Shown piece after piece: positions 53,424-63,461 of a DNA stretch of 64,000 nucleotides (the stretch's first letter is position 1; the number at the start of each line of letters is the position of its first letter). A program made the position numbers and the translations under genes. Below the pieces are notes generated by a model. The model saw nothing but the letters and a program-made list of their open reading frames with translations, ran no database searches and was not told the origin of the DNA. Source of the stretch: Stenocarpella maydis (Eukaryota; Ascomycota; Sordariomycetes; Diaporthales; Diaporthaceae); assembly GCA_002270565.1 (NCBI GenBank), contig NQMI01000008.1, positions 438,807-502,806 on the forward strand. The letters run 5' to 3'.

Positions 53424-56400
53424 TGTGACTTGGTTACTGATTGGCTCTGTTGATGATTTTGGTATGAGCAGTACTCAGATCGGAATTTCCACGAGACGAT
53501 GAAGTCGCTGACTTTCAGGCAGTGGGTGTCTTTTGGGCTTGAGGAAGCTGACAGCAGGTATGAGAAGAGGACTGTATTTTGACAGTGCTGGGTTGAGGAG
53601 ATTGATGGTAGCTGTTGAATAGAAGGAGAGAGTATAGCTTGACGACAGCAATTCTTAAGTATCTGAAGAGAGTGGTTGTCGGGAGGGAAAAAGGAAAGGT
53701 TGAAGTTGGCAGGGAGGGCAGCCTTTTATAATGAACCAGGGCCCACCACATGATCAGGCTGTATTTCACTTTGGCAATATGATAATTCACCACTGGGAAT
53801 TTTTGAATCATTTTATAACAATTGCGTCATGGCAGCGATTAGTCGAAGCGTTTGGCCGAGGGTTCTTTGCAACATTAAGGAGCGGCGGGTCGCTTTCGAA
53901 GCTCTCGAGGTCGCCTGCGTTTCCCCTTTCCCCTGACATTCTTCTAAGTTCTCTGTCAGGTGGTATTATATACTCCACATGGAATTTGAGAACTGGTGTC
54001 TCATGGTTGCGGTACGGATAAAATACTAAAATTTGGACGTCTACATGACTATGCGAAGTAAAAGACCTCATGCTAGACTGGAATCAAACACTCCTGGCTT
54101 GTATACAAGACCGTGTATTAATTACCTTGGTCAAATGGAATATCATGATGATGTGAGGTTACTCAGAATATAGGAGCAACTTCCGCACTCATGGCCATCG
54201 AGGGTAGGATTTCTGATTGTGGCAACGAGTTAAGGGGGGCTTGTCCATTCAGATACCCTTGAGGTCTTGTGAGTTCCCTTCTGGCTACCAGTTACCGAAT
54301 ATCACAATGAAATTGATTGTTCATGTAAATGATACGGAGCTATCTGGGCACGCCTTCATAGGTTTTCTGTCGCTGCCAAATCCAAATTCCAGTCAGTAAA
54401 TGTCGAGGGTCTTGACATCGTTGAGCACTTTAGTGGCTCATCTAGGCACATAGTTCTCAAATACTGTGACTCAATTTGTACGCAAAAATAGAGCTTTCAT
54501 CGTTTATCAATACCTAGTTAGTCTAGATGCTATGCTGATATATGAAACCAATCTGTATTATTCGCGGAAGAAATCAAGAGCTAGTAAACGTAATACATCA
54601 GCATTTTTCAAGATGCCCTTGCTGCATAGAAGTGATAAACATGTGCAAGGCTCTTAATTCAATATCCCACTGGAATACTTGAGTCACTGCCTGTTACTTC
54701 AGAACTATTGTGATTTTCCAGAATGCAGATGCTGCTCTGAAGTTTGACTGTAATGGTATGGGTCCTATACTAGTAAACTGCTATAGGTATTTCCAAGGGG
54801 TTGGAAATTCTGGTCTTTTGGCCGCACGGTCTATAGCGCCAAGCAGTATATAGATTTTAAGCTTAGCTGCCCTGTCCCTGGGTCTTATATGGTGACATTG
54901 ACTAACAAACATGTTGAAGGTATACGTTCCCACACCGATCCCTCTTGATGTTCCGAACCAAACTCTTTTACAAACTTAGTCACAAATACCTGTCTCTCCA
55001 TTTAGCTGTTTGAGAACCTGATTCTGCGATGTCACTCTTGTTTGTTTATTGCTGGTGCCACCTTTTACTCCTTTCTTCTTCCAAACCCTTCCACTCCTAT
55101 AAATAGGTACTTGCCAAGTTATTCACGGAAGCTGCCCATTAACTTTCCAAAATTTTGTCCAGAGTCCAGTTAACGGAATTAAATAATATAGTGATGTTCA
55201 TGAACCTGGCACTCGCCTTATATATGAACGACATAACTAAGTATGCTCCTAAGGCACATGACCTAAACATTTTAATCCTTGAGGTGCACATATGTCTTGA
55301 GGAATAAGCCTTTTATATAGTGTGAATTAGATATATGTTTTTTGGGGCTTAACCTAATAGACTGCGCATCAGATCACATGCAGAAAAAAAGAAGTCTGAT
55401 CAATTGTAAGCATCAGGGGGAACATGAGTGATAATTGGAAAGGAAGTAGCACTACTATTGAATATCACTGAAAGTCCCAGGCTCCAAGGGTTCTCCAGTT
55501 AGATAGAGCCTCAAAATTTAACTTGTCTTAAGTTTTGGACAAGAAAGCTTTAGTATCTGCCTGTTGCTTCAGCTGCTTTTTCAAGGATACATTCTCAGTC
55601 CTGATATAGAAGCAATCGAATAGGGCAATGCTCCATGCTGGCTACCTACCTGGTACCTAGGTATGTACCTGAGTATAGATATTCTTAGCCATTCAGGGTC
55701 TGAGCCTCTAAGCTCCATACAAGCCCCATTTTAGAATATCATACTTGTAAACAATGGTCACCCTGGATATTGCGAAAGAACATTACCTCGGTACCTCCCT
55801 TCAGAGGCCCAACACATATTTCTCGGTCTCATGTCCTCATGCGGGTGCTTTTCCAGTGGAAATCGCTTGACCATGTCTACTCCAGTGGTGACAAAAGGTC
55901 GCCAGAATGTGAGTACACAGCTAAGCACATACTATCAGCACTAAGTCATGTCTAATAAGTGCAAGAGTGCTGAGGCTGGTGAGCCACCTGATTGCATAGT
56001 CATGTGAAAACATTGAAGGTCAGGTATTCGAGACGAACCGCCATATCTCGGTGGTCCAATGCAGTTTTGTCGCCTTCGGATAGCATTTGGCTAAAATATT
56101 GATTCTAAAATATTGATTCTAAAATATTGATTCTAAAATATTGATTCTAAAATATTGATTCTAAAATATTGATCCAATCTTGCACCAATCATTTCTTGTG
56201 AGCTACCGTAGGCGAGAGGGTGACAGCTGCCTAGATCTGTCCAAGTTAACCTGTTAAAAATGAACGTGAGCGTACCCGGGAACTGTTCGAAACCGAGATA
56301 CCCCAGTCTCTGTTTGACCGTATTGTGGGCCTAACAAGCAACAATTTGAACAAGTGCAGCACTGGTGGATGTGGTGCGAATATATAATGACTTTAATAGT

Positions 56401-56758
56401 AACTATGAGGACATTTCAAGCTAGGTTAGTACATAGGTACGGGTCGTGAAGACCGCCAGAGCATAGAGTGTCGCGTAATCTAATTATAAGCAGGAAGGTT
56501 CGCTCGGTGGGAAAGGCCCCTGTTCGTGCTGGCGACTTCGTGCCGCATATACTCCGCTCCGGCCGTCAATCATTCGGTGCCTAGGTAGTGTTCCCAGGTA
56601 TCCACGTGTATCCATTAACGTTCTCTCTAGCCCGCTTTTCCGACCGTCCCGATCGCTTCGTCCCGACCACCCACCGTCTCGAACGATTCCACCTGCCTGC
56701 CATACTCCATTGAAGGTTCATGCCGATGCATGACTTTGACCTGCCCAGAATATTGCAG
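53424..56758. other. AT-rich gene desert
   Basis: Over 3.3 kb without a credible gene. Short frames (for example 54217-54399 and 54466-54657) have no motifs. The composition suggests old RIP-affected sequence, but no transposase text could be recovered. ACCTAGGTA-type palindromes occur near 55650-55665. A 14-bp tandem repeat lies at 56091-56174. Confidence 0.55.
56091..56174. repeat. 14-bp tandem repeat, six units
   Basis: CTAAAATATTGATT repeats at 56091, 56105, 56119, 56133, 56147 and 56161. The first five units are identical; the last ends GATC. Each unit contains the self-complementary core AATATT. Confidence 0.95.
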
Positions 56759-58349
56759 CTAAACCGGCTTGCAATAATTAGCAGGGAAGCTCCCTTTCAC
56801 GCCTGCGAGCTCGCCAGTCCACCAGTCCTGGTCAGTCTGCGTCTTCTTGATGATTTTGATCCTATCGCCCTCTCGGAAGGACAGGTCGCCGGCTCCCTGG
56901 CCCACGAAATCGTACTGAGCAATGACGTATTCCTCTAGTCTGCTACTTCCTATCCGCTTCGGTGGGGGCGGTGGGGGTGGCTTCTTCTTGGCCGCAATGC
57001 TGTTCTGCGAGAAGTTCGACGCGACCGTGGAAGCTGGAGAGGGTGGGTTGCGGCTGCCAAAGTAGTCCCCTGCAGATGTTTGGCGAAGCTGGGACGGAGA
57101 TATCTGCCCAGACGATCTACCGAGATCGCTAGCGGTGGTAAAGTCTGTGGGCTTCAGGAGCCCACCATAGTTGGAGCTCTTGACGTCAGGCCTAGGGCCA
57201 AAGTTAGGACTGGGCTGTGGCGAAGGTGTGGGCGACGTCGCGGGCACGGCCGAGTTGGACGAAGTGATCCGAGGCCGGCCTCCATTCGCGCCTGGGATTA
57301 GTCCCGACGAAGCGCGGCGCATGCCGGGTTCCGGTGGAGGGGCAGAGAGCTGTCGTCCGATGGGAGCGCCATCGTTGGACAGATTCAAGGGCTCCCTTAT
57401 GCCCCTACCGCGGGCAATTATCGAGATGCATTCCACGCCGTGTTTTCCAGGCTCAAAAGCATTGGCCCACGCAGCAATCACGTCGTCCATTGGCGGTGCT
57501 GGGGACGGGAAGTCATTCTCTTCGCAGTAGCCATGTAAGACAGTGTAGTATAAGCCGAGGAGCCTGTTCTGGATGACAATATGGGCAGCCAAAAGAGGGG
57601 GTACGAGGCTAAACGTGGCCTGAATTATGGGGGGCAGGGTCTCTCGCAGGTGGTGGTCGGCGATTTCAAACTCCTGGTGACACAGATTAGTGGGCGGTTT
57701 GCAATGTTTGCGCGTGGCGTGTTCTCTCACCTCGGACAGGGTTGCCAGATCGTCCTCGGCCTTTGCTAACTGAGCATCCTCCTTGGGGGTCCTGGTGGCC
57801 TTCCGGTGAAGTTTGTGGACCTTTTCCTGTGTCTTCTCGACATCGAACCGCTTGTCCTCCCTCTTCTTTATTGTCTTGCGTATTGGGGCGATGTTTTGGC
57901 GGGCATTGTTGGCAGGCTGGATGATTCTCGACTCTATCGAAGCAATGTCCTCGGTGAGTTCTGTCCTCAGGTCGGAGTAGGCCTCCTTGAGTGCGAAGGT
58001 CCTGTGGAGTTGGAGCTCTGGGGTGACGGCAGTCTGGCGGCCGTGGCCGTCGGATGCGCCGACTATAGGGTCGTAGAGGCTCGCATAGACGTTGGCGATC
58101 TCGAGCTGGGAGTTGACTAGGGTGAACCACGAATCTTGCCAGGATTTTGCGCTCTCGATGAGCTGGAGCGCCGTGTGTTAGCCTTGGTTGTGGTAACGTG
58201 GGGGGGTTACGAATCGAGGATCGGAAAGTGCTCGCCTTTGCCAGAATGCGATCTGCATCCTCATAGTCGTTCAACAGGACCGAGACTTTTGCGTTATCGC
58301 CTGGGTTCTTGCTGAGAAGCCTGCCAAACTTCCTCTGCACGGACTGCAT
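56759..58349 (-). CDS. Amphiphysin/Rvs167-type BAR-SH3 protein
   Basis: Three minus exons: 58349-58236, 58162-57731 and 57673-56759 (486 residues, all phase 0). Intron 2 is GTGAGA..CACCAG. Intron 1 has a GC donor (AAG|GCGAGC), a GCTAAC branch and acceptor CTCCAG. The BAR domain (about 1-235) shows SVQRKFGRLLSK, LLNDYEDADRILAK, LYDPIVGASDGHGRQ, PIRKTIKKREDKRFDVEK and HHLRETLPPIIQATFSLVPP. A Pro/Ser-rich linker (about 240-420) ends in KKKPPPPPPPKR. The SH3 domain (about 428-486) has the ALYDY-like YVIAQYDF, DLSFREGD, DQDWWTGEL and GSFPANYCKPV. Known role: membrane curvature and actin coupling at endocytic sites. The linker length and single SH3 favour Rvs167/Hob1 over Rvs161/Hob3. It is divergent from the DUF2439 gene. 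Confidence 0.92.
58161..58236 (-). other. Probable GC-AG intron 1 of the BAR-SH3 gene (58163-58235)
   Basis: Minus-strand intron of 73 bases from 58235 (GCGAGC) to 58163 (CTCCAG), with branch GCTAAC about 20 bases before the acceptor. Retaining it would insert foreign residues and a frame change in a highly conserved BAR segment. Splicing restores EDADRILAK|LIESAKSW, the expected family sequence. No GT donor in phase is present nearby. Confidence 0.75.
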
Positions 58350-59138
58350 GTTTGGCGAGGTTGGCGTTTGTCTTCGAAGGTGCCCGGCGGGTGCTCTGGG
58401 AGGAAGGTATCCAAGGCAATCATGGGGTTGTCCCCAAGCTACCGCGAGACGTGGTGAACAGGCGGCGCAGGCCCACAGGCAAAGGGGCTCAACAGGAGGC
58501 TGTTCGTAAAGAGAGAGAAGCACGGACCACCGTTAAATTAGTGACATCAGAGTTGCACGAGAAGGAGGCGCAGTTGAGATTAGGACAGATTGGGCATCGA
58601 GTGGGTTCCGCATCCGCAAACGGAGACGGAAGAGGTGGCAGGAGTAGAGCGTTGACGTCCCAGCCAGAGGCGATTATGTTTGGAGCATACTTGTTATTGT
58701 TGCAGGAGAGACTGCCTGTTGTTGAGGAGGTGGGGTGGGACGGAAAGGCGGGAGCTAGGCAGCCAAAAAGGCAGGCGATCTGGGAGGGGTCAGTCCCGAG
58801 CGACTGCTACAGTACGTACGGAGTACCTCTTCCTGTCTGGGTACCTGGGTAATTCATTGAGTACCTGCCAGTCGCAGCTCACTTTGGGTTTGCAGCCCGG
58901 GGCCAGGTAGTCATAGTAGTGTATACTGATATATATGTATGCTTGGCTGGATCAAAGAGTAAGCTCCAGGGAATTATTACTATGTAACTGACAGGAAAGA
59001 AACCCACCCGATATGGAGATACACTAAGAGTAGTGTCGATGTACACTAAGCACCTAGGTAGTTAGCGGGAGTACTTCGTAGGGAGTCGGGACATGCTGAC
59101 CCCCGCCTCGGATACTCTGCTTCCAGACCCCCGGGCCG

Positions 59139-59148
59139 GTCACGTGAC
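59139..59148. promoter_or_regulatory. E-box palindrome GTCACGTGAC
   Basis: A perfect 10-base palindrome containing CACGTG, the known core site of basic helix-loop-helix factors of the Cbf1/Pho4/USF type. It lies 231 bases before the DUF2439 ATG and 790 bases before the BAR-SH3 start, so it more likely serves the former. Confidence 0.6.
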
Positions 59149-59168
59149 TTCGCGGCTTCGCGGTCTCT

Positions 59169-59217
59169 AGACGCGTCTCACCTCAATCCAGCGTGGCACC
59201 CCATCGAGACGCGTCTC
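59169..59217. promoter_or_regulatory. Two MluI cell-cycle boxes (ACGCGT)
   Basis: ACGCGT at 59171-59176 lies inside AGACGCGTCT. ACGCGT at 59209-59214 lies inside the perfect palindrome GAGACGCGTCTC. They are 38 bases apart and 165-208 bases before the DUF2439 ATG. ACGCGT is the known MBF (Swi6-Mbp1/Cdc10-Res) site of G1/S genes for DNA replication and repair, which fits the predicted genome-maintenance role of the gene. Confidence 0.65.
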
Positions 59218-59378
59218 TCCACCCGTCTCTTCTCCCCAGCCACGAAAACCTGGCAGACCCCAACACGGCGGCGGCATATGAGACATGGGAGCCTTCCCGG
59301 CCCTTTTAGAGCTTTGGATGTGTATTTGCATTTCAACCTTTCCCTCGGCTGAGTTCCCACGGCCTGCCTGCTATCGCA

Positions 59379-62300
59379 ATGTCCAGCTCTGCACCGTCAA
59401 CCGCCACCGTTCTCGAATTCCGCTGTCTCTTCACTCATGACCTGCGCCGTAAGCAAAAGAGATGGCAAGATGGACGACTCAAGTACCACTCCTTCAATGC
59501 ACGTGTCATGGTCTATGACGAACGGGGCAACTCGGTTGGCGACATGCACTGGCATGGCGAATATGAATTTGGAGAGGGCGAGGAGGTCCAACTTGATCGT
59601 GGCGGCGTCATTGTCCAAGTGGAAGAGCTGGTGGAGCGCAGGGAGACTGATTTGACCGAGCTTGTTGACAAGCGAATCCAGGAGAAGCAGCAGCGCCACA
59701 TACAGCAGTTGGCCAGGTCGGTGGCCTCCGGTGCTATGCTTTCCCGTCCCCTTCCCCGGCCTCCACCCATTGCCCCAGACCGCCTTCAGCCTCTGCGGCA
59801 TCAACATCTTCATCATATTATCGGAACCCCAACTGGCCACCAGGGAAAGGCTTTGGTTCCCAAGGAGTCTCCTTATGAGCAGAGGCAGCAGGCTGCCGAA
59901 TCCCCGGATGACCGAGCCACCAAGAGGAGGAAGTACGACGATCCTCCGAGCAAGAGGGGATATGCCTCGGCATTATTCGGACAAACCTTGACACTCAGTG
60001 CCACGCCTTCAAGTTCTGTCCCTGCCATACGCCGGCCGAGGCCTGAGGCACGATCAGATTCACGGGGGGAAGCTGATACCCCAAATACCCAGGAAGACCC
60101 AGAGCCACCAAGACGCGAGCAGTTGCAATCGTCACGGCGCTTCAACCAGAGTGGTTATGCACAATCTCTTTTCGGACAGACCTTAAACCTGAGCCACACT
60201 CCCGTGAGCTCCGTATCAGCGCGGGCCCAGCGACGAGCTGTGCGGTCCTCGAGTCCAATGATCGAAAGCGACAGGCAGGGCCCTCATGGAGATACGAGTA
60301 CCATAACGCTCCAACAATCTCCGGAGTCTCGCCATACTAAGCAGCCTGGCAGTAAATCTCGGTCTTCTATGCTGAATGCCCGAGGCAGCATAGGGCACGA
60401 ACCAGAGAAGGGCGACGTTGATACCGAGGTTTCCAAGAAGTACGGCAATGAGCCCCCAGCGAAGCGCAGAAAGGAAACTGCGCACAGAATCCCAGAAAAC
60501 GTAGATGTCATCGAGATCGAGGATACGGAACCGGTTGGCTCTCCAACTCTTCGGCAACCGGGGGCGCACATACCCACCTCAGCAGGCCTGCCAGTCCAGA
60601 ACGACCATTCGGACAGATCTAGAGCTTCAAGAGAACTGGATCATATGTCTCATGAGAATGTAGTCCGCTCAGCGAGGCACCAGAGATTAGACTCTAATCG
60701 CGGAGACGAAGCCAAGAAGGCCAAGGACCATGAGAGGAATAGAAAACCAAAGTCAGCCGCATCCAAGTCTGATTCTAGGAATGCCAGCTCTGGATGCATG
60801 GGCCCTTCATCTCATGAACAGGCGAGGGACGTCCCTGTTATGCCAAGGGTCCCAAAAGTCACAGTCACCGAGCTGAGGATCAAGTCTAGCAAAAAACGTG
60901 GTCTCTTGATGATATCGGACACGCCAAAGGTCAAGGAGACGCGTCGACAGGTAACTAGGGATTCATCCAGACCTTTTGAGAGGGGTTCGAGACATCACTC
61001 AGAGGACTCTGAGGACGAGGACGACCCATTCCGGTCCCCTTCGCCTCGGTCCGCAAGCAAGTCTGAGAACGGCCGTAACGCCGGTGGAGCACAATATGTC
61101 ACCACTGCTATATCAGGCAGCGATGACAAAATTGGCCCGCACCAACCCATTCTGAATCACGACGTGCGGCTGGACAAAGAAAAACCGACAAATGTGTTCG
61201 GGAAGAAGCCTGCTCAGCGTACGGTTTCGGCTGAACTCGGCGAAATCGATGGCCCTTTTCGTTCGCCGCCGCCTGCAATTTCAAAACAAGCGCGTACCAA
61301 ACCCGGGCCAGCGCAAAGAGATATTGTCATGCAGCCGGAAGATGCGGGCGACGAGCAAATGGATACTATTACCCAGGATACTTCTTGCACTGGATTTTCC
61401 GGCGGATTTGATCGTGGACCAGAGCCTGGCGACACCGTCCTACCAACAAAGCGTCTGTCATCGCCTCCAAGGGCGGGATACGATCCTTATCGGATCCCAT
61501 CGTCTCCGCAGGCGTCTAGCCCCGAAATTTTGTCGTCCTCAAAGAAGAGAAGAAATAGATACGACTTCCATAACGAGATACCGAAGCCTATAGACAGCAA
61601 AAATGTCCCAAACGAGGCCAAGAAGCGGAGGACTGGCCGAAGAAAAGTGCTTTCTGACGAAGATGATGATGGCGACTCTGAGGCGCTGGTCTCGCTTCCG
61701 AAAAAAACCGATTCTCGTTCTGGTTTTGAAAAGTTGGCTGCTCCCAACCTAGATGAAGAGGCCCCGAAGAAACAAGTAAGTTCTAGAGAAGCCACGAGAA
61801 CCAAGATCAGGGCCCAAGAGGCCGGCCCCGTGTTCGAATCTGGCGATGAAAGGCCGGAGAGAGCTTCGCGAGAATCCAAAGGGCACCAGAAGGAATTTGG
61901 CGACGCTTCGGCCAAGGATGGGCTGCCTCTAAACCGCCGCCGGTCGACGAGACAAATGCGCTCTCGAGCCGCATCATATGAAGAACCATTGCTTCTGCGG
62001 AGTGAGGACGATAGCTCCGAAGAGGAAGAAATACCAAAGAAACGGCGCAAGACCAAGATGGCGAAGACATCGGAGGACCGCCCACGCTTAGAGAAAATCA
62101 AGAAAAACGTCAAGAGCAGAGAGTTGGTCGGCTTCAACCTCGAGGCGCTGAACGCACCTCTCGGCCTTAGGGGGATCGGGATTCCATTCAGTATTCTACC
62201 TTCACCTATGATCGCGTCTATCCAGAAACAGCCCTCGAATCATTCTGAAGTGGGCGAGAAGTCAGGCGGGAACATTACTGAAGGGGGTGGTGATGAGATG

Positions 62301-63461
62301 TCACCAACTGGTCCCGACACACCTGCCGAAACCTTCAAAACGAACGCTGAAGCACAACGGGAGAGCGCTGCAGCGAAACCGACCAAACTCGTACCAGACC
62401 ATGTAATACTGGCTCATTCCGAGAATGATAGGAGCGAGACCTCTGCTAAACACTCACTTCCGAGCCTGGACCAGCCTGTGCAAAATAAAACCCCGGTCCT
62501 TCACACGCAACTGTCGACAGGGCCGGCCCACGCCACGCCCGAGGACACGAGATCAAAGACCCCCAAGGAAGCAAGGACCAGCTTCCAAATGTCGCCAGCA
62601 CCCCTCTCTGCCCCTCCTAAAACTCCTTCAAACCTGATTAGGGCTTCTCCTCAAGAAAGACTGCATGCAAACGACCAGCCGCCATCGGAGACTGGGCAGA
62701 CAATTGTGGACAAGACAAAGGTTTCAGCAGGGAAAGCAGTTGCAGTAAAGAAGGTTGCAGCGGATTTATTCGTCGATGCTACAATGGAACCACAAGCAGC
62801 TACATTGCCCAACCAGCGGAAGCCAAGTACTCAGGGTGAGCCCTCAGCAACTAAACCTCGTCACGCGCCATACACATTTGTGACAGACCAAAATGTCTCA
62901 GCAGGCGCTTCCACTGCTTCGTTGGTCGTGCAGAAACGGACGCCGGCCCTGGATCGGCAGTCTTCCAATACTGATGACCAGAACAATTTGGTTGGAGAGA
63001 AGGCAGCGGATGATTCTGCCTCCCATGCAACACCCGACCTCCCCGTCCGGCAGTCGAAAGCCATCGGCCTCTGCCGTCAAGCCTTAGCTCCACGGCGTGT
63101 CAACAACATTGCTGCAAAATTAGCGCCACAATCTGAAACAACTGAAATCTCGTCTGCAGATCTACACCGACGGTCAGCTTCTAATGCGCGCCTAGCCAAC
63201 CCAGCCTCTCGCGGCCGCAAAGCAGCGCTTGCATCTCATGCAGCCGGACAGGTTCCGCAGCGCATACTGCCACCTACGCAGCCAACCCTGATGGTTCCAG
63301 TTTCCACGGCAGACCTGGCGATGACGCCAGTTGAGCAAGCTCCTAGGGAGCCTGAGCGGCCCAAGAAGAAGATGACATTCCCTGGATTTCAGTCTGCTAG
63401 GAGCGACGGGCCATGGAGTAGGGAGGCCTTCGATTTGCTCGAGAGTGGCAGACCTGGATGA
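59379..63461 (+). CDS. DUF2439 protein, Mte1/Dbl2/ZGRF1-type genome-maintenance factor
   Basis: An intronless frame of 1360 residues from the ATG at 59379. The N-terminal DUF2439 domain (about 12-95) shows FRCLFTHDLRRKQKRWQDG, LKYHSFNARVMVYDERGNSV and GEEVQLDRGGVIVQVEE. The known family (budding yeast Mte1, fission yeast Dbl2, N-terminus of human ZGRF1) binds D-loops and works with the Mph1/FANCM-type helicases. The rest is largely disordered and highly charged. A short motif occurs twice: GYASALFGQTLTLS near 192 and GYAQSLFGQTLNLS near 257. DDPFRSPSPRS and GPFRSPPPA also recur. A conserved-looking block RELVGFNLEALNAPLGLRGI sits near 914, and the C-terminus has FPGFQSARSDGPWSREAFDL. No helicase domain is fused, unlike ZGRF1. 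Two MCB sites upstream suggest S-phase expression. Confidence 0.88.
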   Translation: MSSSAPSTATVLEFRCLFTHDLRRKQKRWQDGRLKYHSFNARVMVYDERGNSVGDMHWHGEYEFGEGEEVQLDRGGVIVQVEELVERRETDLTELVDKRIQEKQQRHIQQLARSVASGAMLSRPLPRPPPIAPDRLQPLRHQHLHHIIGTPTGHQGKALVPKESPYEQRQQAAESPDDRATKRRKYDDPPSKRGYASALFGQTLTLSATPSSSVPAIRRPRPEARSDSRGEADTPNTQEDPEPPRREQLQSSRRFNQSGYAQSLFGQTLNLSHTPVSSVSARAQRRAVRSSSPMIESDRQGPHGDTSTITLQQSPESRHTKQPGSKSRSSMLNARGSIGHEPEKGDVDTEVSKKYGNEPPAKRRKETAHRIPENVDVIEIEDTEPVGSPTLRQPGAHIPTSAGLPVQNDHSDRSRASRELDHMSHENVVRSARHQRLDSNRGDEAKKAKDHERNRKPKSAASKSDSRNASSGCMGPSSHEQARDVPVMPRVPKVTVTELRIKSSKKRGLLMISDTPKVKETRRQVTRDSSRPFERGSRHHSEDSEDEDDPFRSPSPRSASKSENGRNAGGAQYVTTAISGSDDKIGPHQPILNHDVRLDKEKPTNVFGKKPAQRTVSAELGEIDGPFRSPPPAISKQARTKPGPAQRDIVMQPEDAGDEQMDTITQDTSCTGFSGGFDRGPEPGDTVLPTKRLSSPPRAGYDPYRIPSSPQASSPEILSSSKKRRNRYDFHNEIPKPIDSKNVPNEAKKRRTGRRKVLSDEDDDGDSEALVSLPKKTDSRSGFEKLAAPNLDEEAPKKQVSSREATRTKIRAQEAGPVFESGDERPERASRESKGHQKEFGDASAKDGLPLNRRRSTRQMRSRAASYEEPLLLRSEDDSSEEEEIPKKRRKTKMAKTSEDRPRLEKIKKNVKSRELVGFNLEALNAPLGLRGIGIPFSILPSPMIASIQKQPSNHSEVGEKSGGNITEGGGDEMSPTGPDTPAETFKTNAEAQRESAAAKPTKLVPDHVILAHSENDRSETSAKHSLPSLDQPVQNKTPVLHTQLSTGPAHATPEDTRSKTPKEARTSFQMSPAPLSAPPKTPSNLIRASPQERLHANDQPPSETGQTIVDKTKVSAGKAVAVKKVAADLFVDATMEPQAATLPNQRKPSTQGEPSATKPRHAPYTFVTDQNVSAGASTASLVVQKRTPALDRQSSNTDDQNNLVGEKAADDSASHATPDLPVRQSKAIGLCRQALAPRRVNNIAAKLAPQSETTEISSADLHRRSASNARLANPASRGRKAALASHAAGQVPQRILPPTQPTLMVPVSTADLAMTPVEQAPREPERPKKKMTFPGFQSARSDGPWSREAFDLLESGRPG

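Larger units (their letters stand above)
58350..59378. promoter_or_regulatory. Divergent promoter region between the BAR-SH3 and DUF2439 genes
   Basis: The two genes start 1.03 kb apart, facing away from each other. Minus-strand and plus-strand frames here have no motifs. Palindromic GTACCTGGGTA/GTACCTGCC-like sites lie near 58838-58866. Stronger sites lie in the last 240 bases and are listed separately. Confidence 0.6.

Noticed and set aside
28300..56700. CRISPR-like array or bacterial-type defence system
   Set aside because: The tandem repeats found have no unique spacers of constant length, and the organism is a fungus.
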